This document shows positions 1 through 8,724 of a stretch of 64,000 nt of DNA, piece after piece. Every line of letters starts with the position of its first letter. Position 1 is the first letter of the stretch. This DNA is from Candidatus Metaruminococcus caecorum (GTDB taxonomy: Bacteria; Bacillota; Clostridia; Oscillospirales; Ruminococcaceae), in assembly GCA_904420045.1 (NCBI GenBank), contig CAJFTY010000008.1, positions 1-64,000 on the forward strand, given 5' to 3'. The notes below the pieces were generated by a model that saw only the letters and a program-made list of their open reading frames with translations, did no database searches and was not told the DNA's origin. The translations under genes were made by a program, and so were the position numbers.

Positions 1-1209
1 ATTCTCTACTATGAAACCATGCGGGGCTGCCCGTTTGACTGTCAGTACTGCCTGTCTTCGGTGGAAAAAGGGGTGCGGTTTCGCAGCCTGGATCAAGTGT
101 TCCCGGAGCTTCAGTTTTTCCTGGATCACAAGGTGCGGCAGGTCAAATTTGTGGATCGGACGTTTAACTGCAACAAGGCATACGCCTCCGCCATCTGGCG
201 GTATTTAATGGAATACGACAACCAGGTGAGCAACTTTCACTTTGAGATCGCCGCCGACCTGTTGGACGATGAGCAGATCGAGCTGCTCTCCCACGCCCGG
301 AAAGGGCTGTTCCAGCTGGAAATCGGCGTGCAGTCCACCAATCCGGACACCCTATCCGCCATTCACCGGAGATCAGATTTCCAAAAGCTTTCCAGAATTG
401 TCCGGCGGCTGCAGGCCCCTGGGAATATCCATCTGCACCTGGATCTGATCGCCGGGCTCCCCTATGAAGATTACCGCCGGTTCGGACAATCCTTCAACGA
501 CCTGTACGCCCTGGCGCCCGATCAGCTGCAGCTGGGCTTTTTAAAGCTGCTCAAGGGTTCCGGACTCAACCGGGACCGGGAGCAATACGGCATTGTCTGT
601 CGGGAATACGCCCCCTATGAAGTCCTGTACACCCGCTGGATCACCCCGCAGGAGATGGTAAAGCTTAAACAGGTGGAGGAAATGGTGGAGTCGGTCTACA
701 ACTCCTGTCGGTATCAGGCGATCCTGCGTTTTTTGCTGCCCGCCTTCCCCTCCCCCTTTGCGTTTTTTGAAAACCTGTCGGAGTTTTATATTTCCCAAGG
801 GTTTCAAGAGCTTTCTCAGGGAAAGCTGGGGTTTTACGAGATCCTGCACCGGTTTTTCCTCTCCCAGCCGGAGCTGTCCAGGCCGGAAAACCGGGAACGG
901 TTCCAGTGGCTTGCGAAGCACGATCTCAATTCCCACGAAAAGGTCAAAAAGCTCCCGGAATGGCTTACGGTAGACCAAACTGCTCCCCTGCGGGAAAAGA
1001 TTCTCAGCTTTTTAAGCGATCCGGAGCACATTCGGCGCTTTCTCCCACAATACCAGGGAGAAGATCCCAAACGGCTGATCCGGCTGATTCATATGGAACG
1101 CTATCCCTTCCACCCCCGTACTGGGGAAGCGCGCCCGGTGGTTCTGCTTTACAACTACCGGAATACTGATCTTTTGGGGAACGCCCAAGTAACCGAAATC
1201 AGGCTGTAA
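1..1209 (+). CDS. B12-binding/DUF4080-type radical SAM protein, 5'-truncated by window edge
   Basis: The reading frame is open from base 1, so the N-terminal part (normally a cobalamin-binding domain of roughly 170 residues) lies outside the window. The visible part starts with YYETMRGCPFDCQYC, whose CPFDCQYC is the CxxxCxxC motif that ligates the radical SAM 4Fe-4S cluster. A TIM-barrel core follows (EIGVQSTNPDT, LHLDLIAGLPYED), then a C-terminal region of about 200 residues resembling DUF4080. Members of this group are common in anaerobic Firmicutes and mostly lack a known substrate; a methyltransferase or other radical reaction is inferred from the family only. It is followed directly by a bidirectional terminator and converges with folD. 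The radical SAM call is firm; the B12/DUF4080 subtype is from overall resemblance. Confidence 0.85.
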   Translation: MLYYETMRGCPFDCQYCLSSVEKGVRFRSLDQVFPELQFFLDHKVRQVKFVDRTFNCNKAYASAIWRYLMEYDNQVSNFHFEIAADLLDDEQIELLSHARKGLFQLEIGVQSTNPDTLSAIHRRSDFQKLSRIVRRLQAPGNIHLHLDLIAGLPYEDYRRFGQSFNDLYALAPDQLQLGFLKLLKGSGLNRDREQYGIVCREYAPYEVLYTRWITPQEMVKLKQVEEMVESVYNSCRYQAILRFLLPAFPSPFAFFENLSEFYISQGFQELSQGKLGFYEILHRFFLSQPELSRPENRERFQWLAKHDLNSHEKVKKLPEWLTVDQTAPLREKILSFLSDPEHIRRFLPQYQGEDPKRLIRLIHMERYPFHPRTGEARPVVLLYNYRNTDLLGNAQVTEIRL

Positions 1210-1228
1210 ATACCCTTAAAAGGAGCCG

Positions 1229-1278
1229 AAAAAATCCGCCCTTTCGCGCATGCAAGCGCGCGAAAGGGCGGATTTTTT
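1229..1278. terminator. Bidirectional intrinsic terminator
   Basis: A near-perfect inverted repeat (AAAAAATCCGCCCTTTCGCG and its complement) around a short loop, with A-run before and T-run after, sits between the convergent radical SAM gene and folD and can serve both strands. Confidence 0.9.
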
Positions 1279-1284
1279 GTCTGC

Positions 1285-2139
1285 TTATTTGTTTTGGATC
1301 TTCGCCGCAGTGACGGTGTTCTTCATCAGCATAGCGATAGTCATGGGGCCCACGCCGCCGGGGACGGGAGTGATGTACCCCGCCACCTGGGATACGCCCT
1401 CAAAATCCACGTCGCCGCACAGCTTGCCGGTCTCGGGATTCCGGTTCATGCCCACATCAATCACCACCGCGCCGGGTTTGACCATCTCCTTGGTGATCAG
1501 CTTGGCGCGGCCCACCGCCGCCACCAGGATGTCCGCCTGTTTGCAGAGGGCGGCCAGATCCCTGGTTCTGCTGTGGCAGATGGTCACGGTGCCGTGGCGG
1601 TGGAGTAACAGCATCGCCATAGGCTTGCCCACGATGTTGCTGCGGCCTACTACCACGCAATTCTTCCCCTCGATGGACACGCCGGTGGAATCGATCAGAT
1701 GAATGCAGCCCGCGGGGGTGCAGGGCAGAAAATCAAAGTCTCCGATCATGATCTTGCCCACGTTTTGGGCGTGGAACGCATCCACGTCTTTGAGGGGCGA
1801 GATTTCCGCCACGATTTGATTCTCGTCCAGATGAGACGGCAGCGGAGACTGCACCAAAATCCCATTGATTTTGGGATCGTTGTTGAGCCGGTGCACCAGA
1901 TCTAACAGCTCCTGCTGGGTGGTCTCGGCAGGCAGGGCGTATTCTTCGGAATAGATGCCCACCTCGGCGCAAGCTTTTTTCTTGTTGTTGACATAGATCC
2001 GGGACGCGGGATCGTCCCCCACGATCACCACCGCCAGTCCGACGCCGATTCCTTTTTGTTTCAGCGCCGTCACTTCCTCCGCTACGGCGCTGCGCACCGA
2101 GGCGGACACTGCTTTTCCGTCAATGATTTGTGCTGCCAT
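1285..2139 (-). CDS. folD: Bifunctional methylenetetrahydrofolate dehydrogenase / methenyltetrahydrofolate cyclohydrolase
   Basis: FolD interconverts 5,10-methylene-, 5,10-methenyl- and 10-formyl-tetrahydrofolate in the cytoplasm, feeding purine and formyl-Met synthesis. The 284-residue protein has normal length and carries the family motifs: YVNNKKKAC (catalytic Tyr/Lys), [20 protein letters not shown], the nucleotide-binding [11 protein letters not shown] and the C-terminal [10 protein letters not shown] signature. The ATG overlaps the lgt stop codon by one base (TAATG), so translation is probably coupled to lgt. It is the last gene of a ymfF-ymfH-lgt-folD run and is closed by the terminator at 1229-1278. 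Confidence 0.97.
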   Translation of the reverse strand: MAAQIIDGKAVSASVRSAVAEEVTALKQKGIGVGLAVVIVGDDPASRIYVNNKKKACAEVGIYSEEYALPAETTQQELLDLVHRLNNDPKINGILVQSPLPSHLDENQIVAEISPLKDVDAFHAQNVGKIMIGDFDFLPCTPAGCIHLIDSTGVSIEGKNCVVVGRSNIVGKPMAMLLLHRHGTVTICHSRTRDLAALCKQADILVAAVGRAKLITKEMVKPGAVVIDVGMNRNPETGKLCGDVDFEGVSQVAGYITPVPGGVGPMTIAMLMKNTVTAAKIQNK

Positions 2140-3248
2140 TATTCCTGTTCCTCCTTGTGGTCTGATTCGCCGTCCTGGGACGGTTTTAAATCTTCATCTG
2201 CGGTGACGCCGGACGCCTCGTCCGCCGGCTCCTCCGGGTTTGGATCGCTTTCTACAACGTTTACTGAAAGCGCGTTTTCCTCCTCCAGCTTTTGCCGTTC
2301 GGACTTTTTCATCTTGCTTAGGCGGATGCGCTCGGCCGCCGCGGCCAGCATATCCTTGCTCTCCTGGGTGTTTACATACAGCGGCAGATAATCCGGATCG
2401 TGGGAGCTATGGATTTTCACCCGCACCACAATCCAGACGATCACCGATGCAAGAACCAGTAAAACCGCCAAAAGCTGGGAAATCCGGATATTGCCAACGG
2501 TGAGCGGATCGGTTCGCAGGCCCTCGATAAAGGCGCGGCCCAATCCGTACCAGCCCAGGTACATCAAAAACAGCTCCCCGTCAAACCTGCGGTGTTTAAA
2601 GTAAAAATGCAGGATTAAAAAGCCTGCCAAGCACCACAGGGATTCGTACAAGAAAGTGGGGTGAACCGGAGCGGTAGGCTCCACAACCATGCCAATACTT
2701 TGAAGCCTGTATTGATTGAAGGTTAGATATTCCTCAATTTTAGGGCTTGTCATTCCCCAAGGCAGATTGGTGTTGCCGCCAAAGGCTTCCACATTAAAGA
2801 AATTCCCCCAGCGCCCGATTGCTTGTCCGATCAAAAAACCCATTCCCGCCAGGTCGAACATGGGCAGAAGCTTTACCTTGCGCCATTTTGCGATCAGCGA
2901 CCCTACGATCACCGCGCCGATCAGGCCGCCGTAAATGGCGAGGCCGCCGTCCCAGATGCGGAAAATCGACGTCCAGTCGCCGCTGAATTCCTCCCAGCTG
3001 AAAGCTACGTAATAAAGCCGCGCACCCACGATTCCGCCCAGCATGCCGCCGATGGCCACGTCGATCACCCGGTCCGCGTCGAGCCCCAGCTTTTTCGCCT
3101 TGCGCAGTCCATACAGCAGCGCCAGAATAAAGCCCAGCGCGATGATGACGCCATACCACTGTACCTCCAGGCCGCCGATGCGAAAAGCGGTCCGGTTGAG
3201 GGTAAACTCCAAACCGAGTTTGGGAAATGCTACCACATTGCTCTCCAA
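2139..3248 (-). CDS. lgt: Prolipoprotein diacylglyceryl transferase with long acidic C-terminal tail
   Basis: Lgt transfers diacylglycerol from phosphatidylglycerol to the lipobox cysteine of prolipoproteins in the membrane. The sequence shows about seven hydrophobic segments and the signature [13 protein letters not shown] at about residues 145-157, with HPTFLYES and [13 protein letters not shown] further on. The start is TTG, chosen because AGGAGG lies nine bases upstream and no better start exists. The protein is 369 residues; the family is usually about 260-290. The extra approximately 95 residues after the last membrane span are charged and acidic (rich in Glu, Asp, Ser, Pro) and look like a disordered cytoplasmic tail. 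Forty-one bases separate it from ymfH. Confidence 0.96.
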   Translation of the reverse strand: MESNVVAFPKLGLEFTLNRTAFRIGGLEVQWYGVIIALGFILALLYGLRKAKKLGLDADRVIDVAIGGMLGGIVGARLYYVAFSWEEFSGDWTSIFRIWDGGLAIYGGLIGAVIVGSLIAKWRKVKLLPMFDLAGMGFLIGQAIGRWGNFFNVEAFGGNTNLPWGMTSPKIEEYLTFNQYRLQSIGMVVEPTAPVHPTFLYESLWCLAGFLILHFYFKHRRFDGELFLMYLGWYGLGRAFIEGLRTDPLTVGNIRISQLLAVLLVLASVIVWIVVRVKIHSSHDPDYLPLYVNTQESKDMLAAAAERIRLSKMKKSERQKLEEENALSVNVVESDPNPEEPADEASGVTADEDLKPSQDGESDHKEEQE

Positions 3249-3280
3249 GGATATGTACCTCCTTTTTCTATGTACCGGTC

Positions 3281-3303
3281 AAAAGGCCCTCAGCGGGCCT
3301 TTT
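3281..3303 (-). terminator. Possible weak intra-operon attenuator
   Basis: AAAAGGCCC and GGGCCTTTT form a short hairpin overlapping the ymfH stop codon. The U-run is only four bases and lgt follows closely, so partial termination or RNA stabilisation is more likely than full termination. Confidence 0.35.
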
Positions 3304-4576
3304 GCGGATTGATTACGGAAATCGCGGATCGGTCTTTTTCAAAATGCGTGCGCAGGTATTCCCGGACGTCATCCACTGAAGCGGCGGCCACCGTCTCCAT
3401 AGCGTCGTAAACGCACACGTTCATAAAGTGGGCGGACATCAGCGCGCCCGCTACGTTTTCCACGTTGTTGAAGCCGCGCACATACCGGCCGTACACCAGC
3501 TTTCGCACCCGCTCGAACTCCTCAAGGCCGATTCCCTCCTGTTTGACCCGGTCAAGCTCCTGGCAGACCGCCTGGTAGACCGCCTGAGGGTCTCGGGATT
3601 CCCCAGAGAAAATCTCGCAGTAATAGCCCCGTCCGCTCATGACCTCGGTGCCGAACTCGGCGTTGATCAGTCCCTGGTCGTACAGACGGCGGTACAACGG
3701 ACTCGCCTCCCCGGCGATTAGTTCCAACAGCAGTTCGCCGGCCACCTGGGTTTTCAGAAGCTCTTCCCCTTCCAAAGGCTGCTCTTTAAAGCCGATGTTA
3801 AACAGCGGAACCGCCACTTCCAGGCTTTGTTCCACGCTGTGCTTCGCTACCTCCATCGGTTCGTCCACCGTCTTGCGGTGGATGACGATTGAATGATCCT
3901 CGGTGGACACCCGGCGTTCGATCACCTGTTTTGCCGTGTCCAGGTCAAAGTTGCCGGTGACGGCCAGCGCCATGTTCCCAAGGTTGTAAAAGGTGCGGTA
4001 ACAGCGGTACAACAGCTGATCGTCGATCTGGGCGATGCTGTCGGTGGTGCCTGCGATGTCGATGCGCACCGGGTGATTCTGGTACAGAGCGCCCAGCAGG
4101 TTAAAGAACACCCGCCAGTCGGGGGCATCGTCGTACATGCGGATTTCCTGCCCGATGATCCCCTGCTCTTTTTCCACCGTCTCCTTGGTGAAATAGGGGG
4201 ACTGTACAAAGCTTAAAAGCGCGTCCAGGGACTGCTCGAAGTTGTCAGTGGTGCTAAACAGATAACAGGTCCGGTCAAAGCTTGTGTAGGCGTTGGCAGA
4301 GGCGCCGGTGGCCGCGAACAGGGAAAACGCATCCCCGTCCTCGCTTTCAAACAGCTTGTGCTCCAAAAAGTGGGCGATGCCCTCGGGCACGGTGGCGTAA
4401 TCCGACTCGGAGCCGGTTTTAAACGAGGTGTCAATGGAGCCGTAATTGGTGCCGAACAACGCATAAGCCGAGCTGTAACCCTTCATGGGATATAAATAGA
4501 TGGTCAAGCCGCTGGGATGGTTGATTTTGACAAACTCCTCCCCCAGACGGCTGTTTTTGATAATCGTTTCGTTCAT
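3290..4576 (-). CDS. ymfH: M16-family peptidase, YmfH-like (catalytic-type partner)
   Basis: A 428-residue cytoplasmic M16 (pitrilysin/insulinase) metallopeptidase homologue. The inverted zinc motif HFLEH is at residues 69-73, with a downstream Glu in EKEQGIIGQEI as the likely third ligand, so this partner looks catalytically competent. In Bacillus subtilis the YmfF/YmfH pair is linked to 5-aminopentanol modification of elongation factor P; whether that holds here is inference. It starts three bases after the ymfF stop, so the two are translationally linked, as expected for an M16 heterodimer. lgt and folD follow in the same run. Confidence 0.9.
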   Translation of the reverse strand: MNETIIKNSRLGEEFVKINHPSGLTIYLYPMKGYSSAYALFGTNYGSIDTSFKTGSESDYATVPEGIAHFLEHKLFESEDGDAFSLFAATGASANAYTSFDRTCYLFSTTDNFEQSLDALLSFVQSPYFTKETVEKEQGIIGQEIRMYDDAPDWRVFFNLLGALYQNHPVRIDIAGTTDSIAQIDDQLLYRCYRTFYNLGNMALAVTGNFDLDTAKQVIERRVSTEDHSIVIHRKTVDEPMEVAKHSVEQSLEVAVPLFNIGFKEQPLEGEELLKTQVAGELLLELIAGEASPLYRRLYDQGLINAEFGTEVMSGRGYYCEIFSGESRDPQAVYQAVCQELDRVKQEGIGLEEFERVRKLVYGRYVRGFNNVENVAGALMSAHFMNVCVYDAMETVAAASVDDVREYLRTHFEKDRSAISVINPQKAR

Positions 4577-4579
4577 GGC

Positions 4580-5857
4580 TTATTCCTCCATCCCTGTGAG
4601 CACATAGACCAGCTGGAGCTCCACATTTTGAGCCGCGCGGACGATGTCCTCCCGAGTCACCGCGTCCAGGCGGTCTGCTTCCTCCTCGGGGGCGCGCTGG
4701 GTGCCGGAACACCGCTGTCCCAGATACCAAGACTCCATCCCTGAGGGACTGTCGCCGATGGTTTTAAAGCTGTTGCGCACGCTCAGCCGGGTGTTATCAA
4801 GCTCCTCGTCCGTAAAATTGCCGCCGCGGATTTCCTCCAACTGGCGGAGGATCTCCTCCCGTGCCTTGTCGATGTTATCTTTTTCTACGCCGCAGTCCAC
4901 CAGCAGAATCTGCTTGATCCGGTCAAACCGGGCCGCGCAGTAATAGCACAGACTCATTTCCTCCCGGACGTGGACAAACAGTTTGGAAATAGGCGTCCCG
5001 CCGTATAGGGACACCATCAGGCGTATCGCGTCCAGGTCGTTGCCGGTAAGCTCTTTTGTGGCGCGGAATCCAAGCACCATTTTAGACTGGGCCACCTGAT
5101 ACCGCTCGGTGACCGATTGAGCCTCCCGAACCTGGGTGATGACGCTGGACTGGATGGAAGCGGTCTCTCCCCGCTCCACGCCGGAAAAAGCTTCTGCAAA
5201 ACAGCGTTTTGCAGGCTCGGGATCCCCGCAGCCCACAAACAAAATCTCCACATGGGCGGTGCGGATGGCGCGGCTGTACGCCGCAGCTGCCAGCTCAGGC
5301 GTCAGGCCCTTTGCCTGGTCGAGAGTTCCGTAACGGCTTTCCCCGTAAGGTTCCCCTTCGCATAATAGACTCTGGGCGCGGCTCATGGCAAAGGTGCGCT
5401 TTTCGTTGATTTCGCTTTCAATGGTGTCGATCAGATACTGTTTTTCCAGTTCAAATTCCTTGGGATCAAACGCACCGCCCGGCATGTTTGGAGAAAGTAC
5501 GATTCCCGCCAGAATTCGGCTCAATTCCTCCACCATTTTTTCACCGTCCAGCGCAAACGCGTCGTCGATGGAGGCGATGGACAGGTTGAGCACCTGGTTA
5601 TCGCCGATCTTGCGCACATCCGCGTCCAGATAGGCGCCGTACAGTTCGTTAAGCCGGCGGTTCAACTGTGTAAAATCCGGGCAGTCTTTGTACCCTTTGC
5701 GAAGGATAAACGGAAGCACCGCGTATTCCGATGCAGTTTTTCCGTCCAGTTTTAACATCAAATTCACCGAGATCCGGTCCGTTTTGTAACGGGGATCCAC
5801 GATGGTGTTAAAGGAAACGCCGGGAGCAATCTGTTCCCCAAGCTGTACTTTTGTCAT
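4580..5857 (-). CDS. ymfF: M16-family peptidase-like protein, YmfF-like (non-catalytic partner)
   Basis: A 425-residue M16-fold protein resembling YmfF. The region equivalent to the zinc site (YAVLPFILRKGYKDCPDF) lacks HxxEH, so it is probably the inactive half of a heterodimer with the adjacent YmfH; the C-terminal substrate-binding half is intact (SKLFVHVREEMSLCYY). The ATG at 5857 is preferred over an upstream GTG at 5929 because GGAG lies ten bases before it and the extra 24 residues have no family character. It is the first gene of the ymfF-ymfH-lgt-folD run. An AT-rich stretch near 5960 upstream may hold the promoter, but I see no convincing -35. Confidence 0.88.
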   Translation of the reverse strand: MTKVQLGEQIAPGVSFNTIVDPRYKTDRISVNLMLKLDGKTASEYAVLPFILRKGYKDCPDFTQLNRRLNELYGAYLDADVRKIGDNQVLNLSIASIDDAFALDGEKMVEELSRILAGIVLSPNMPGGAFDPKEFELEKQYLIDTIESEINEKRTFAMSRAQSLLCEGEPYGESRYGTLDQAKGLTPELAAAAYSRAIRTAHVEILFVGCGDPEPAKRCFAEAFSGVERGETASIQSSVITQVREAQSVTERYQVAQSKMVLGFRATKELTGNDLDAIRLMVSLYGGTPISKLFVHVREEMSLCYYCAARFDRIKQILLVDCGVEKDNIDKAREEILRQLEEIRGGNFTDEELDNTRLSVRNSFKTIGDSPSGMESWYLGQRCSGTQRAPEEEADRLDAVTREDIVRAAQNVELQLVYVLTGMEE

Positions 5858-6019
5858 AAATCCATCACTCCATTCTCCGGCGTACCACGCCGGTCCTTCT
5901 GTGTCCGCCTTTTGTCGGCTGGTTGGCACCGTTAAAAGACGGATGAAGCAGATTCTTTTATTTTACCATATTCTTCCCCCGGGTTCTACTGATAATTGTG
6001 AATAAAGGGAGATTTTCTG

Positions 6020-6271
6020 CTAATCCTCTATGATTTCATCCGCATAGGCCAGTACGCTTTGCACCGCGTGATCCCGGTCCTTTTTGGTATCCTGAAGCAG
6101 ATCCGCGTCGTTGGGAAGATTTCCCCAAACGGAAAACCGGCCGTCCTCCTGCAAAGCGACCTCCAGTTCGCTGTACTTTTCATAATCCGCTGGGTTAAAT
6201 CCCTCAAGGGAACCCAGTAAATCCGTTGCGGCGCGAACCGCTTTATCCCCATAAAAAAACAAGCGTTTCAT
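6020..6271 (-). CDS. Small protein of unknown function (83 aa)
   Basis: I do not recognise this family. The ATG at 6271 has AAGGAG ten bases upstream, which sets the start; the longer frame to 6328 lacks a ribosome binding site. The product is acidic and soluble, with no membrane segment or signal peptide, beginning MKRLFFYGDKAV and containing DYEKYSELEVALQEDGRF. It is transcribed on its own or just downstream of the 182-residue unknown gene (184-base gap). A bona fide gene by start signal and composition only. Confidence 0.7.
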   Translation of the reverse strand: MKRLFFYGDKAVRAATDLLGSLEGFNPADYEKYSELEVALQEDGRFSVWGNLPNDADLLQDTKKDRDHAVQSVLAYADEIIED

Positions 6272-6455
6272 TGTATGGTAACTCCTTTCCTGTATTGATA
6301 TAAAACCGCCTTTTCGCATAATCGCCACACGATAAATCTACTATTTTTGACCGTTAAGTGCGAGCAAAGCAATCAAAATGTCGATTGTCGGCGTTTTCCC
6401 AACAAGGCAGGCCAGCTGGATAATAAAGATATTATAACAATTTTTCCCAGTTTGT

Positions 6456-7004
6456 TCAATGCTCTATGCTTTTTTCATGCGCGCCTGTCAGCAGCAAGCA
6501 GGCGGCGGCTGCCAAGATCGGATAGGTTTCTTTTTCATCCCCGCAGGAGAGCATGAGCTCCAGCGGTTCCAGCGTGCTGCGGCAAACCTTGAGGGAGCGC
6601 TGAAGCGATACTGCACACCGGTCGTCTTTTTTGCTGGAAAACGTCAGGGTGTCCTTTTGGGACAAGCCGCAGGAGATCGTCTTTAAATTTTTTTGAGACA
6701 GCCATTCCAACTGCTTTAAATTTGAGGAATCCGCCACCATGTAACAGTTGGGTGCGATATGCACCGATTTTAACAGTCTTGCCTTTGGCCCCAGCACCAC
6801 GGCGGCGCGTTCCAGTTGGATGTTTTGGAACCCTTCGGTATCCACAAACAATAGCCGCTTTCCCTGGCCGGCTTCTGCGATTTTCCCCCCTCCTACCGCG
6901 ACCACATGGAAATACGGCTTGAGTTCGCTGAGGATATGTCCCCGGATCGACTGCCGCCAGTCGTCTCCCACCAGGATGACGGTGTTTACCCATGACGATT
7001 CCAC
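6456..7004 (-). CDS. Protein of unknown function (182 aa)
   Basis: No family recognised. The start is GTG at 7004, preceded by AAAGGAGG at eight bases, which is convincing. The N-terminal part (VNTVILVGDDW, FHVVAVGGGK, RLLFVDTEG, AAVVLGPKARLL) has the alternating strand/helix pattern of a small alpha/beta domain; the C-terminal part (TISCGLSQKDTLTFSSKKDD, YPILAAAACLLLTG) vaguely recalls the middle domain of Mur ligases, but I see no P-loop. Cytoplasmic by composition. The flanking regions hold no shared operon partner, so context gives no function. Confidence 0.75.
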   Translation of the reverse strand: MESSWVNTVILVGDDWRQSIRGHILSELKPYFHVVAVGGGKIAEAGQGKRLLFVDTEGFQNIQLERAAVVLGPKARLLKSVHIAPNCYMVADSSNLKQLEWLSQKNLKTISCGLSQKDTLTFSSKKDDRCAVSLQRSLKVCRSTLEPLELMLSCGDEKETYPILAAAACLLLTGAHEKSIEH

Positions 7005-7136
7005 GCCAAAATCCTCCTTTTACCATCTCGGCTTGACTTAAACGCAATATGCGCATTATCCATAGGGTTTCCGCCCAGATGGAAATTATTTATACATTGC
7101 TTGTATTTACACCTCTGTCAGTTTCAAAAGGAGCAA

Positions 7137-7172
7137 ATAAAAAACAGAGGCCCTGCGGCCTCCGTTTTTTAT
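7137..7172 (-). terminator. Intrinsic terminator of fprA
   Basis: On the minus strand CGGAGGCC-GCAG-GGCCTCTG forms a stem followed by TTTTTTATTT, immediately after the fprA stop. Confidence 0.9.
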
Positions 7173-7180
7173 TTCTCTTT

Positions 7181-8383
7181 TTAGATCCCTTTTGCAAACT
7201 CCCGGCCGAACTCCTTCGCGTCGGCCAGATCCTGTTTGGTGGGAACAAACACCACCCGGAATTCCTTTTCAAACAGGTTGACCTTCAGGTCTTTGAGCCG
7301 GTTGGAAAGGTTTTTAACCGCTTCCCCGCTCCACCCGTAGGAACCGAACAGCGCAACCGGGCGTTTTTGAATGTTCACCGCATCCACATGGGACAGCAAA
7401 TTCCACACAGGGGGAACCGCGTCCTTGTTGATGGTGGGCGAACCAATTAAAAATCCGTCGGACTCGTTGAGCAGGGCGCCCAGCGTTCCAAGATCGTGCT
7501 CGATGATGTCGTAGGTCTCCACCTGGGCGCCGGGCAGTTCCTCCCGCACGCCTTCGGCGATGGCCTGAGCCAGCATTCCCGTATTGCCGTACGCGGAGCA
7601 GTAGAACACCGGGACAGACTTATGCTCTTTTTGGGAGGGCGTGCTCCAGGCGCGGTATTTTTCCATTGCCTGGCTTAACACGCCTTCTTTGGTGAGCACC
7701 GGGCCGTGGCTGACACAGCAGTACTCGATATCCAGATCCTTGATCTTGTCCAGACCTTTGAGCACGTAGGGTTTAAACGGCCCGAAGATCGCAGCGTAAT
7801 ACTCCCAAAAAGCCTGTTCGTACAGCTTGGGGTAGGGAACCTTGGTGTCGATCATCTGGGGCTCGCAGTAATGCGCGCCCAAGAAGTCGCAGGAAAACAA
7901 CGCCTTTTCCTCCGGGCACCAGGTGAACATGGAATCTGGCCAGTGTAGGAAAGGGGCGTTTATAAACCGGAGGGTTTTATCCCCCAGGGAAATCTCATCC
8001 CCGTCCTTGACCACCTGGATGTTCATATCCGTACGGTTCGCGATGTTTTTTAAATAAATCGAACCCGCCTGAGAGATCAAAATTGTCAGATTGGGGTTAA
8101 TCTCCAACAACTTGTCCACCGAACCGGAGTGGTCGGGCTCGTTATGGTTCATGACCAGGTAGTCAATCTTGGCAAGTTCCGCCACATTGTGAATGTTGTT
8201 CTTCAAATACTCAAAAAAGCGGGGATGCGCTGTTTCAATCAGCGCGGTTTTTTCGCTCCCCTTGACAAAATAGGAGTTATAGCTGGTGCCGTATTCCGTG
8301 CGCATCACGATATCAAACACCCGCATGTTGGGGTTGAGTACCCCGACTGAAGTAATGCTGTCTGTAATTTTTAGAACGCCCAT
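7181..8383 (-). CDS. fprA: A-type flavoprotein (flavodiiron protein), O2/NO reductase
   Basis: A cytoplasmic 400-residue flavodiiron protein that reduces O2 to water (or NO to N2O) with electrons from rubredoxin. The N-terminal metallo-beta-lactamase-like half carries the diiron ligands H80-x-E82-x-D84-H85 (NHNEPDH), a later His (FLHWPDSM), Asp (SCDFLGAHY) and His (VSHGPVL). The C-terminal half, from about residue 255, is a flavodoxin domain that binds FMN (YCSAYGNTGMLAQ, GSPTINKDAVPP, FGSYGWSGE). ATG with GGAAG eight bases upstream. It lies 107 bases downstream of rubredoxin, its expected electron donor, with a terminator-like hairpin in between. Confidence 0.96.
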   Translation of the reverse strand: MGVLKITDSITSVGVLNPNMRVFDIVMRTEYGTSYNSYFVKGSEKTALIETAHPRFFEYLKNNIHNVAELAKIDYLVMNHNEPDHSGSVDKLLEINPNLTILISQAGSIYLKNIANRTDMNIQVVKDGDEISLGDKTLRFINAPFLHWPDSMFTWCPEEKALFSCDFLGAHYCEPQMIDTKVPYPKLYEQAFWEYYAAIFGPFKPYVLKGLDKIKDLDIEYCCVSHGPVLTKEGVLSQAMEKYRAWSTPSQKEHKSVPVFYCSAYGNTGMLAQAIAEGVREELPGAQVETYDIIEHDLGTLGALLNESDGFLIGSPTINKDAVPPVWNLLSHVDAVNIQKRPVALFGSYGWSGEAVKNLSNRLKDLKVNLFEKEFRVVFVPTKQDLADAKEFGREFAKGI

Positions 8384-8443
8384 GTTGATTGCTTCCTTTC
8401 CGATTGATCGTTATCCTTCCCGGCACGGCGAAACGGCAAAAAC

Positions 8444-8477
8444 GAACCGCCAGAGCACACAAAGCCTCCGGCGGTTG
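8444..8477 (-). terminator. Hairpin between rubredoxin and fprA, likely partial terminator
   Basis: On the minus strand AACCGCCGGAG and CTCTGGCGGTT pair around a short loop and are followed by CGTTTTTG. With only five U residues it may terminate only part of the transcripts and set the rubredoxin:fprA ratio. Confidence 0.7.
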
Positions 8478-8490
8478 TTTGAACAATCGA

Positions 8491-8649
8491 CTATTCCGCT
8501 TCGAACAGGTCTTTGCCCACGCCGCAGAGGGGACAAACAAAATCCTCGGGAACATCCTCCCAGGCAGTGCCCGGAGCCACGCCCGCGTCCTCGCAGCCTT
8601 CTTCAGGATCATAAACATAACCGCAGACTGTGCATACATATTTTTGCAT
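8491..8649 (-). CDS. Rubredoxin (52 aa)
   Basis: A 52-residue iron-only electron carrier. The translation begins [18 protein letters not shown] and ends [15 protein letters not shown], giving the two CxxCG knuckles whose four Cys hold a single Fe; length and spacing are textbook for rubredoxin. AAAGGAGG lies eight bases before the ATG. A good promoter (-35 TTTACA, -10 TATATT) sits just upstream. The gene heads the transcript that continues into fprA, whose product takes electrons from rubredoxin, so the pair forms an NADH-rubredoxin-flavodiiron oxygen defence chain lacking only the reductase. Confidence 0.97.
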   Translation of the reverse strand: MQKYVCTVCGYVYDPEEGCEDAGVAPGTAWEDVPEDFVCPLCGVGKDLFEAE

Positions 8650-8680
8650 AAAACAAGCCTCCTTTGTTGATGTCAGATAT

Positions 8681-8709
8681 AATATACCATAATGGTGGGA
8701 AATTGTAAA
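8681..8709 (-). promoter_or_regulatory. Sigma-A-type promoter of rubredoxin-fprA
   Basis: Minus strand: -35 TTTACA (8704-8709) and -10 TATATT (8681-8686) separated by 17 bases, 30 bases upstream of the rubredoxin ATG. Confidence 0.75.
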
Positions 8710-8724
8710 GACCCAATTTGCTGT

